Positions 16,979 to 24,411 of a DNA stretch of 64,000 nt are shown piece by piece. The stretch comes from Hyphomonadaceae bacterium (lineage in GTDB: Bacteria; Pseudomonadota; Alphaproteobacteria; Caulobacterales; Hyphomonadaceae). Under the pieces are notes generated by a model, which did not search any database, was not told the DNA's origin, and saw nothing but the letters and a program-made list of their open reading frames with translations. The stretch's first letter is position 1. Each line of letters starts with the position of its first letter. Made by a program: the position numbers and the translations under genes. The stretch is taken from positions 1-64,000 of the forward strand of contig JADKDU010000004.1 of assembly GCA_016714495.1 (NCBI GenBank), in the 5' to 3' direction.

Positions 16979-17353
16979 ATGCTCAATGTCCTTCTCGTAG
17001 CCCTCGGGGGCGGCCTTGGCGCCGCTAGCCGGTTTGGCGTCTCGCTGGCCTTTCCGGCGCGTGGCGATGCGTGGCCATGGGCGACGTTTGGGATCAACGT
17101 GGCGGGCAGCCTGCTGATCGGCGTGCTTGCGGGTTGGATCGCGCGCAATCCCGAAGCAGAGCCGTGGCGTCTGCTTCTGGGCGTTGGCGTGCTCGGCGGC
17201 TTCACGACATTCTCCGCCTACTCGCTCGAAGCCATGCGCATGATCGAGCGGAATGACTGGGTTGGTGCGTCTACATATTCGATCGGTTCCGTGATCGCCG
17301 GCCTCATTGCCGTCGCCATTGGTCTCGCGATGGCAAAACGGGTGTTCGGATGA
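16979..17353 (+). CDS. crcB: Fluoride channel CrcB/Fluc
   Basis: CrcB exports fluoride through a dual-topology dimer in the inner membrane. The 124-residue product has four hydrophobic segments and the family motifs GGGLGAASRFG (N terminus), the asparagine-bearing NVAGSLLIG, and GGFTTFSAYSLE with the Phe/Thr track. The ATG at 16979 is preferred; an in-frame ATG at 16964 would add 5 residues. No fluoride riboswitch is recognisable because the upstream gene runs up to 20 bases away. It overlaps the start of rluC by 4 bases. Confidence 0.95.
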   Translation: MLNVLLVALGGGLGAASRFGVSLAFPARGDAWPWATFGINVAGSLLIGVLAGWIARNPEAEPWRLLLGVGVLGGFTTFSAYSLEAMRMIERNDWVGASTYSIGSVIAGLIAVAIGLAMAKRVFG

Positions 17354-18270
17354 GCTGGAATGTCGGACAGGTCGTTACTCTCACGGTCGATGCGGATGAA
17401 GATGACACCCGTCTTGATCGCTGGTTGAAGCGGAAGTTTCACGGACTGACGCAGGGCCAGGTGGAGAAGGCGTGTCGAACCGGGGAGATCCGGGTTGATG
17501 GCGCGCGGGCGAAGGCGAATACGCGGGTGAAGGCGGGACAGACGGTTCGTGTTCCGCCGATGACAGCGCCGAAAGGTCGTGACGGCGAAGACGAAGTTGA
17601 GAAGCCGCGCGCGCGGGTCAAGTCTTCGGATGCCGACATGATGCGCTCGCTGGTGATCTATGAGGACGACCATCTCATTGCGCTGAACAAGCCGGCAGGC
17701 CTGGCGGTACAGGGGGGTACGGGGACTACCCGGCACATCGATGCGCTGTCGCGTGCGCTGGTGGATGACACGGCGGAGAAGCCGCGCCTCGTTCATCGTC
17801 TGGATCGCGACACCACCGGCGTGCTCATCCTCGCCAAGACGGTGGGAACGGCAAACCAGCTGGGCCAGCTTTTTAAATCGCGCGAGCTCGACAAGATCTA
17901 TTGGGCTGTGACCCTGGGGGTCCCCCACCCGGTGAGCGGCGATATCCGGGGGTACATGATCAAATCCGCCGGACCGGGTACAGATAAAGAGAAGATGAGA
18001 ACGGCCGAGCAAAGTGAAAAAGGCGCGGTGCACGCGCTGACGCTTTATTCGGTTGTGCAGAATGCCGGGCGCAAGGCGGCATGGGTTGCGCTGAAGCCGG
18101 AGACGGGGCGCACGCACCAGCTTCGCTTCCACATGGCGGAAATCGGTACGGCGATCCTGGGCGACAATAAGTATACGTGCGACCGCGAAGTTCCGGCGGG
18201 GCTTGCGGGTGGGCTGCACTTGCATGCGCGTGCGCTGCGGCTGCCGAACAAGGGCGGGCCGGCGATCTAG
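17350..18270 (+). CDS. rluC: Ribosomal large subunit pseudouridine synthase RluC-like, shortened by an in-frame stop
   Basis: The product has an N-terminal S4 RNA-binding domain (about residues 18-75) and a catalytic domain with HRLDRDTTGVLI; the RluC group modifies 23S rRNA. The ATG overlaps the crcB stop. At 18268 the frame meets TAG, but the same frame continues with VADLPQHMKQTFNVLGFDED to a TGA at 18379-18381 that overlaps the ATP12 start. That tail resembles the usual RluC C terminus, so the TAG probably replaces a sense codon (GAG would fit). The core enzyme is complete without the tail. Confidence 0.9.
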   Translation: MSWNVGQVVTLTVDADEDDTRLDRWLKRKFHGLTQGQVEKACRTGEIRVDGARAKANTRVKAGQTVRVPPMTAPKGRDGEDEVEKPRARVKSSDADMMRSLVIYEDDHLIALNKPAGLAVQGGTGTTRHIDALSRALVDDTAEKPRLVHRLDRDTTGVLILAKTVGTANQLGQLFKSRELDKIYWAVTLGVPHPVSGDIRGYMIKSAGPGTDKEKMRTAEQSEKGAVHALTLYSVVQNAGRKAAWVALKPETGRTHQLRFHMAEIGTAILGDNKYTCDREVPAGLAGGLHLHARALRLPNKGGPAI

Positions 18271-18377
18271 ATCGTGGCCGACCTGCCCCAGCACATGAAG
18301 CAGACCTTCAACGTGCTCGGCTTCGACGAGGATAGCGCCGAAAACTTCTTTGACCTGCGCAAGCCGAGACGGGTGCG

Positions 18378-19124
18378 ATGAGCGACAAGCCTGAATACGC
18401 AAGGGGCGTGAAGGGCGAGATCGACCAGAGGCCCAAGCGCTTTTACAGCGACGTTTCTGTCATGCGCGATGGCGATGCGTGGCGCGTGGCGCTGGATGGC
18501 AAGGCGTTGCGGACGCCGAATGGACACCCGCTGGCGCTGCCGACCGAAGCGCTGGCGAAGGTGATCGCCGATGAATGGCGCGCGCAGGTCGAGCGGATTG
18601 ACCTGCAATCGATGTTTAACACCCGGCTGGCGCATACGGCGATCGACCGGGCGGCGCGGGCCGCCGAGGAGCTGGCGGCGGAAGCGACGCGATACGCAGA
18701 AACCGATCTAGTCTGCCATCTGGCTGCGGGGCCCGCCTCGCTACGGGCGATGCAGGAGATCGGCTGGGCGCCGGCGCGCAACCGGGCTGGCGACGAGATG
18801 GGCGTGCGCCTGTCGGCTGTCGAGGGAATCATCCCGGCGCGGCAGCCGAAAGAGTCGCTGGAGGCGATGCGGCGCCATGCGGAAGCGCTTGATGCATTCC
18901 GCCTGGCGGGACTGTCGCACGGCATTGCGCTGTTTGGATCGGCGGTGCTGGGGCTCGGCGTTGAGCGCGGATGGATGAGCGCGGCTGAGGCCTATGAGCT
19001 GTCGCGGATTGACGAGGCGTATCAGGCGTCGAAATGGGGCGAGGACGCCGAGGCGATGCGGCGGACCGAACGCGCGAGGGCCGAGGCGCGGGCACTGGAC
19101 CTGTGGTTCAGGGCGCTGCCTTAG
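18378..19124 (+). CDS. ATP12-family F1-ATPase assembly chaperone
   Basis: ATP12 proteins bind the alpha subunit of F1 before hexamer assembly; in bacteria they are mainly alphaproteobacterial. The 248-residue product has RPKRFYSDVSV near the N terminus, DGKALRTPNGHPLALPTEAL, and the region YAETDLVCHLAAGPASLRAMQ. It is coupled to the rluC frame at an ATGA junction. The function is inferred from the family; there is no nearby ATP synthase operon. Confidence 0.93.
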   Translation: MSDKPEYARGVKGEIDQRPKRFYSDVSVMRDGDAWRVALDGKALRTPNGHPLALPTEALAKVIADEWRAQVERIDLQSMFNTRLAHTAIDRAARAAEELAAEATRYAETDLVCHLAAGPASLRAMQEIGWAPARNRAGDEMGVRLSAVEGIIPARQPKESLEAMRRHAEALDAFRLAGLSHGIALFGSAVLGLGVERGWMSAAEAYELSRIDEAYQASKWGEDAEAMRRTERARAEARALDLWFRALP

Positions 19125-19321
19125 GCGACGCGCGGAGGAGGGGCCAGAAGCGCGCGCGGACGCATGACGGCTTCGCGGCGATAGGACGGCCAGGGACGGC
19201 GGCCGATATTGGCGACAATCGAGATCACGAACGGCGCGATCATCACGATCAGCGCAACCATGAGCAGGAACGCGTCGGAGATACGGGAGTCGGCAGCTTG
19301 CTGGAAGGTGTGCGGCGCCAT
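19121..19321 (-). CDS. Small single-span membrane protein, unknown function
   Basis: A 66-residue frame opposite the flanking genes, convergent with ATP12 and overlapping its last bases. It has one hydrophobic segment (about residues 17-38: AFLLMVALIVMIAPFVISIV) and a basic C-terminal tail. I recognise no family. The plausible membrane helix and its fit in the intergenic space support it, but coding status is uncertain. Confidence 0.5.
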   Translation of the reverse strand: MAPHTFQQAADSRISDAFLLMVALIVMIAPFVISIVANIGRRPWPSYRREAVMRPRALLAPPPRVA

Positions 19322-19482
19322 GGAAAATCCCCGGTTCGTGTAAGCCTGCAGAATTACGCGTCTCGCCGGTCCCGGTTCCTTGGGCGGCCTTCTGCCTGCC
19401 TGAACCTTCGAAAGTGTGGGCGCGCTGCAACATGACAGCGGCGTTCAGACTGGGTTCCGTATCCAGATTCGAAGATGATCTC

Positions 19483-19920
19483 ATGACAAGGAACCTCCCC
19501 TCCAAGGCCGTTGCCGCAGCGTTGGCTGCATCCATGGCCCTCGCCGTCGCGCTGCCGGCTTTTGCCCAGCCGGGTTATCGCGACGATGGCCGACTCGATC
19601 GCAGCCCGCCGCTGTTCTCGGGTCAGAACGATCGTGATGGACGCGGCTGGAACGACCACGATGACTGGCGCCGGCGCAAACCGGATTTCCAGATAGTGCA
19701 GCGTGACTGCAGCATCGCGGGCATCCGCGAGGCGTGGGACCGCAACTTCTATAGCGCCCAGTACCATGAAGGCCCGAAGCTCTATGAAGGACGCTATGGC
19801 TGGGAAATGCGCGGCAAGATGCGGCTGCATGACCGCAAGGGTTACGCCTATGTCGACACGACCTGCGATGTGGGGCGTGGCGGTGATGTACGCATCGAGT
19901 TCGGGCGTCAGAAACGCTAG
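19483..19920 (+). CDS. Exported protein of unknown function
   Basis: The 145-residue product starts at the ATG at 19483, which yields a signal peptide of about 28 residues ending ALPAFAQ. The mature part is rich in Asp, Arg and Trp and has two cysteines (QRDCSIAG and TTCDVGRG) that could form a disulfide. It is probably periplasmic. I do not recognise the family. Confidence 0.7.
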   Translation: MTRNLPSKAVAAALAASMALAVALPAFAQPGYRDDGRLDRSPPLFSGQNDRDGRGWNDHDDWRRRKPDFQIVQRDCSIAGIREAWDRNFYSAQYHEGPKLYEGRYGWEMRGKMRLHDRKGYAYVDTTCDVGRGGDVRIEFGRQKR

Positions 19921-20391
19921 ATCTGAGTTTGCTGCGTGAGCAGGCAATGCCTGCAGCGTTCGTTTCGCCTCGCAACCAGGAAGGGTCGAATACGCGCGCC
20001 CGCAGTCGTGATTGGCTTACTTGATGGGACGCTGTCGAGTTCCCAAGACGCCGCCGGCCATGCGACCGACGTCCCGACATCGGAAGCAGGGGTCGACTTC
20101 GGACCTGCCTCTCGTCAGGACGCGGGCGGCATAACCTTGCGCCGGACGCCGGTGGAATCTGGCGGGCGCTATCCTACAGGGTTTGCAAGCAAGCCCCATG
20201 AATTCTTGAGCGAAGGTTTTTCGCCATCCTCTGAATTGGGAGCCAGTGATCGCGCACTCCCTGCGTTCGGCGAGCACGCCCTCGTCCTGCGAGGCGGTCT
20301 TCGGCCCCCTCGGGATGAGGGCTAAACAGTAGCCCTCATTCTGAAGAGCCGCCGAACGGCATCTCGAAGGATGGACGCGTATTCGTAACGC
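19921..20391. other. Intergenic region, no supported gene
   Basis: Reading frames of up to 129 codons exist here, but none has a convincing ribosome binding site, domain or recognisable product. The right half contains a pair of palindromic segments described separately. The next gene runs in the opposite orientation and ends at 20392. Confidence 0.6.
20278..20377. repeat. Alphaproteobacterial REP-like palindromes
   Basis: Bases 20333-20377 (CCCTCATTCTGAAGAGCC, then GCCGAACGGC, then TCTCGAAGGATGG) resemble the CCTCATCCTGAGGAGC...TCTCGAAGGATG palindrome dispersed between genes in many alphaproteobacteria. The neighbouring 20278-20322 forms its own hairpin, GCCCTCGTCC...GGATGAGGGC. A second copy lies near 53.1 kb. 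The copies are degenerate. They may also act as the 3' border of the downstream minus-strand gene. Confidence 0.6.
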
Positions 20392-20748
20392 TCAGGGGAC
20401 GACGACTTGGTTAGCCAGCATGACCAGCGCGCCGCCGCAGGGGTTGGGGATTTTTTCGGCTTCGGCGTCGGTCGTGCGGTGAAGGTGGCCGGTGAAGGCC
20501 ATCTGGCGGGTGGTGAATTCGGGCGTGGGAACGCCGGCGAGTGACGTGAGCGCGCCAGAGATACAAGGCGCCTCGTCGCCGGTTGCGCCGGGATAGAGGC
20601 GGAACTGCAGGCCGTTGAGATCGAAATAGCCGGTGAGCGTGACCTGCTCGCCTTCAGCTGTCGGCTGTAGCGCGCCGATGTCCAAGGAAGAGCTTGCGCA
20701 GGCTGCGAGGGCAAGGAGCGATGCGGCCATCAGGATGTGCGTGCGCAT
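20392..20748 (-). CDS. Small lipoprotein of unknown function
   Basis: The 118-residue product begins MRTHILMAASLLALAAC, a signal peptide with a lipobox and Cys17, so it is probably anchored in the envelope. The mature part contains LTGYFDLNGLQFRLYPG and CISGALTSLAG. I do not recognise a family. A REP-like palindrome lies just beyond its 3' end. Confidence 0.7.
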   Translation of the reverse strand: MRTHILMAASLLALAACASSSLDIGALQPTAEGEQVTLTGYFDLNGLQFRLYPGATGDEAPCISGALTSLAGVPTPEFTTRQMAFTGHLHRTTDAEAEKIPNPCGGALVMLANQVVVP

Positions 20749-20808
20749 GAAGCCTCACGAGTCTTTGAATGTGAGGTAGGCCTTCGCTATGCGAGGGCAA
20801 GCCTCGCG

Positions 20809-21895
20809 TCACGCCGGCATGCCGGCGCGAAGCGCGCAGGCGTAGGCAAATTGCGCTAGCGGCGCCACGCGGGCTTCATTCTCTGCGGCGGCGGCGTTGC
20901 TGGCCGTGCCATCGCGCACGCGGCCGACGATGCCCTGCAGGATGCCGGCGAGACGGAAGGCGTTATATGCGAAATAGTAATCGAGTTGCGGCAGGCCGGA
21001 GCGGCCGGTAAGTTCGCAATAGCGGGCGACGTATTCTTCTTTTGTCGGGATGCCGTGCGCCTTGAGATCCTTCACGCCGGAGATGGCGGGGCGCTGCGGA
21101 TCGTTCGACGGCATTTCCCACGACATAAGATGGTAGGTGAAGTCGGCGAGCGGGTCGCCGAGCGTGGAGAGCTCCCAGTCAAGCACGGCGATGACCTTCG
21201 GTTCGGTGGGATGGAGGATCATGTTGTCGATGCGATAGTCGCCGTGGACAATCGAGGTGCGCTCTCCCGGCGGCACGTTTTTTGGGGAGCCATTCGATCA
21301 GCTTGTTCATCTCCGGGATCCTGGCGGTTTCGGATGCTTGGTATTGTTTGGTCCAGCGGTGGATCTGGCGGGCGATGTAGTCGCCTTCCTTGCCGAAGCC
21401 TTCTAGCCCGGCGGCTTTCCAGTCGACATTGTGGAGGTGGGCGAAGGTGGTGAGCTTGGCGTCGAAGATGGCGCGCCGTTGATCCGGCGTGTAGCCGGGG
21501 AGCGTGGCGTCCCACAGGATGCGGCCTTCGACCATCTCCATGACGTAGAACATCGTGCCGATTATACTCTCGTCCTCGCACAGGCCGAAGGGACGCGCGA
21601 CGGGGAAGCCGAGCGGATAGAGAGCGGAGATGACGCGGTATTCGCGATCGACGGCGTGAGCGCTGGGCAACAGCTTGCCGGGCGGCTTGCGGCGCATGAC
21701 GTATTTCTGCGTCGGGGTGATTAGCTGGTAGGTCGGGTTGGACTGGCCGCCCTTGAACTGGCGCACTTCGAGCGGGCTCTTGTAACCCTCGACATTGGCT
21801 TCCATCCATGCGGCGAGTTTGGACTCGTCGAACTTGTGGCTGTCGGCGACGTCCTTGGTGCCGCTGAAGATTTCGGTCGGATTGGGGTGGGTCAT
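20809..21895 (-). pseudogene. APH-family phosphotransferase (ACAD10/11 N-domain-like), frameshifted
   Basis: The protein has the aminoglycoside/choline kinase fold and resembles kinases often found beside acyl-CoA dehydrogenases. Visible motifs are FKGGQSNPTYQLI (N lobe), the catalytic loop IVHGDYRIDNMILH and the metal-binding VLDWELSTLGDPLAD. The frame breaks in IEWLPK-NVPPGERT at a T6 run (21278-21283 on the plus strand); with five Ts a single 361-residue protein results. The kinase residues are all present, so the gene is likely functional in the organism. Its substrate is unknown. Confidence 0.88.
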
Positions 21896-21949
21896 GTGCT
21901 GCCCTGATATGCCGATTTGATGGACCTTGCTTATGAAACGCGGTGGCGT

Positions 21950-23236
21950 CTAGCCGCGTTTGAGTGCGCGCCAGGCGATGTCGCGACGGCAGAAGCCGTC
22001 TGGCCAGTCGATTGTGTCGACGGCTTCGTAGGCGCGGATGACGGCTTCCTGCAGGGTGGGCGCGGTGGCGGTGATGGTGAGAACGCGGCCGCCACTGGCG
22101 ATGATGTCGTCGCCTTTCTGCGTGGTGCCGGCGTGGAAAATGATGACGCCCGGGACTTTGCCGGCCTCCTTCAGCTTGCCGATCACGCCGCCTTTTTTCG
22201 GTTCGCCGGGATAGCCAGCGCCGGCCATGACGACGGTGACGGCGGGGTCGGAGATGCGCTCAAGGCGTGCGCAGCCGGCGAGGCCCCCGATGGCGCAGGC
22301 GAGGAATTGCGGGAGCGGGTCGTCCTTCAGGCGGGTCATGATGACCTGGCATTCGGGATCGCCGAAGCGGACATTGTATTCGACGACGCGCGGGCCGTGC
22401 TTCTCGTCGATCATCAGGCCAACGAAGAGGACGCCGCGAAAGGGACGGCCGTCCTTCTTCATGCCGTTGACGGTGGGCGTGACGATCTCCTCCATGACGC
22501 GGCTCTGCATGGCTTCGTCGAGGATAGGTGCGGGCGAGTAGGCCCCCATGCCGCCGGTGTTGGGCCCGGTGTCGCCGTCGCCGGCGCGCTTGTGGTCCTG
22601 GGCGCCCGCGAGCGCTACGGCGGTCTCGCCATCGCAGAGGGCGAAGAAGGAGGCTTCCTCGCCGTGCATGAATTCCTCGATGACGAGGGAGGCGGAGGCT
22701 GCGCCGAACCTGCCGCCGAGCATGGCGTCGATTTCGGCTTCGGCTTCGGCTTTGGTTTCGGGAATGACGACGCCCTTGCCGGCGGCGAGGCCGTCGGCCT
22801 TCAGCACGTAGGGCGGGCCATCGAAGGTATCGAGATAGGCTTTGGCTTCGGCCGCTTGTGTCGCGTCGAAGCGGCGATAGCGGGCGGTGGGGATGTTGTG
22901 CTTCGCCATGAAGTCTTTCGAGAAGCCTTTCGAACCTTCGAGCATGGCGGCGCGGGCGGAGGGCCCGAAGACGGGAATGTCGATGGCGCGCAGCTTGTCG
23001 GCGAGGCCCATGACGAGTGGGACTTCGGGGCCGATGATGACGAGGTTGGGACGCTCGATGCGGGCGAGGTCGACGAGGCCCTCGATATTGTCGGCGGCGA
23101 CGGGGACGCATTCGGCGAGCTGGGCGATGCCGGGATTGCCGGGCGCGGCGATGATCTGGGTGACGCGCGGGCTCTGCTTCAGGCGCCAGGCAAGAGCGTG
23201 TTCGCGGCCACCGGACCCGACTATGAGAATTTTCAT
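21950..23236 (-). CDS. purD: Phosphoribosylamine-glycine ligase
   Basis: PurD catalyses the second step of purine synthesis, joining glycine to phosphoribosylamine with ATP. The 428-residue product has the N-terminal MKILIVGSGGREHALAWRL, the ATP-grasp region (VLKADGLAAGKGVVIP) and FGDPECQVIM near the ATP/metal site. Length is normal. A 478-codon frame on the opposite strand is its shadow. It runs in the same direction as the kinase-like gene downstream. Confidence 0.98.
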   Translation of the reverse strand: MKILIVGSGGREHALAWRLKQSPRVTQIIAAPGNPGIAQLAECVPVAADNIEGLVDLARIERPNLVIIGPEVPLVMGLADKLRAIDIPVFGPSARAAMLEGSKGFSKDFMAKHNIPTARYRRFDATQAAEAKAYLDTFDGPPYVLKADGLAAGKGVVIPETKAEAEAEIDAMLGGRFGAASASLVIEEFMHGEEASFFALCDGETAVALAGAQDHKRAGDGDTGPNTGGMGAYSPAPILDEAMQSRVMEEIVTPTVNGMKKDGRPFRGVLFVGLMIDEKHGPRVVEYNVRFGDPECQVIMTRLKDDPLPQFLACAIGGLAGCARLERISDPAVTVVMAGAGYPGEPKKGGVIGKLKEAGKVPGVIIFHAGTTQKGDDIIASGGRVLTITATAPTLQEAVIRAYEAVDTIDWPDGFCRRDIAWRALKRG

Positions 23237-23321
23237 GGAAATTATCCGGCCGGGTTGATAGCGGGTGTTATCTCGTGCGCCGGATTAGTACTGGCCGGGC
23301 GGGTAAGACAAGGCTCTCGAC

Positions 23322-23750
23322 GTGACAGGACATTCGGCATTTTCGCGCGATAGCGACCTGACGGGTCTTTGGTCCGGCGAGTACTGGTACGATGGCGGCG
23401 GGCAGCCGACGCCGTTTTCGGCGCATATCATCGATTCTCTCGGTTCGATCACCGGAACGACGCTGGAACCGAACACGTTCGCGCATCCGGGGTTGGTCGA
23501 GCTTTCGGCGGATATCAGCGGCCAGCGCGGCGAGCTCTCGGTGCAGTTCAACAAGCTCTACCACCCGGCGCCGGGCGTTCACCGGCATCCGATTTTCTAT
23601 GCGGGGACGGTCGACGCAAACTTCACGATGATCGACGGGGAGTGGCGGTTCAACAACGGCTTCTCCGGCCGCTTCGTGCTGGTGCGTGTGTCGCGCGGCG
23701 CCCAAGCTGCGCAGATCGAGCGTGCGGTCGAGCTAGAGGCAAGGCGTTAG
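23322..23750 (+). CDS. Hypothetical protein, 142 residues
   Basis: The frame starts with GTG at 23322, divergent from purD, and has no signal peptide. It contains LTGLWSGEYWYDGG, IIDSLGSITGTTLEPN and FYAGTVDANFTMIDGEWRF, suggesting a small beta-rich domain. I do not recognise the family. Codon use is like that of the neighbours. Confidence 0.7.
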   Translation: MTGHSAFSRDSDLTGLWSGEYWYDGGGQPTPFSAHIIDSLGSITGTTLEPNTFAHPGLVELSADISGQRGELSVQFNKLYHPAPGVHRHPIFYAGTVDANFTMIDGEWRFNNGFSGRFVLVRVSRGAQAAQIERAVELEARR

Positions 23751-23913
23751 CCTGGAACACTTTCGACACGCCGAGCGCCCCCCGGTTGTGGCGCGAGCCT
23801 GTCGCGGGTGGGGGCGTGCCTTGCGCTTTTTTTCGGGCGAAGACTGTATCGGATATTGAAGCGGGCCGCGGCGCACGTCAGAAAAGGGCGTTGGGGTATT
23901 TCGGGGAGACGGC

Positions 23914-24384
23914 ATGAAAGTTCTGGCGCGCGCGGCCGTGGTGGCTGGTGCGATCGCGCTGTTGCCGATGACGGCGATGGCCGATCCGCTGACTTATGGC
24001 GGGCTCAAATCCATGGTCGAAAATATGGGCCATACCATAAATGAAATCTCGGCGACGCCGGGCAGCGAGAAGTTCGAGGTGACGATCACGACGGGCGCGT
24101 TCAACGTCCCGCTGGGGCTGGAGGTGGCCAAGAGCACTCGCTATATCTGGTGTACGGCCAGTTTGGGAAGATCGACGTTAACCGGCGAGCGGGCGCTTGA
24201 ACTGCTTAAGCGCGGTGGGAGCGTGCAGCCGACTTCGTTCTGGATAACGGACAGCGGCGATCTGAAGATCGGCGTCGCGATCGACAACCGCGAGGTCACA
24301 CCGGCGCACATGAAGTTCGTTATGGAGAAGCTGGCGGCCGATGTGGGAAGCACTGCAGACCTTTGGCAGGCGCGGGAACAATAG
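23914..24384 (+). CDS. Exported protein, possibly YbjN-like
   Basis: The 156-residue product has a signal peptide of about 23 residues ending TAMADP. The mature part (GGLKSMVENMGHTINEI, later FVMEKLAADVGSTADLW) has the alternating helix/sheet look of YbjN-type domains, but I am not certain. It is likely periplasmic. It converges with the TonB-dependent receptor gene, leaving only 27 bases between the stops. Confidence 0.65.
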   Translation: MKVLARAAVVAGAIALLPMTAMADPLTYGGLKSMVENMGHTINEISATPGSEKFEVTITTGAFNVPLGLEVAKSTRYIWCTASLGRSTLTGERALELLKRGGSVQPTSFWITDSGDLKIGVAIDNREVTPAHMKFVMEKLAADVGSTADLWQAREQ

Positions 24385-24411
24385 GGCGCCTGCACGCTTC
24401 GGGTGTGATCC

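Noticed and set aside
16960..16985. A fluoride riboswitch upstream of crcB
   Set aside because: Only about 20 bases separate the genes and no riboswitch core is present.
18378..19124. Horizontal transfer of the ATP12 gene
   Set aside because: ATP12 is a normal alphaproteobacterial gene and its composition matches its neighbours.
19936..20325. A 129-codon plus-strand frame
   Set aside because: No recognisable domain, no ribosome binding site, and it extends into the REP-like palindromes.
21917..23353. A 478-codon plus-strand frame over purD
   Set aside because: It is the shadow of purD; the product is low-complexity Gly/Ala/Asp-rich sequence without a domain.
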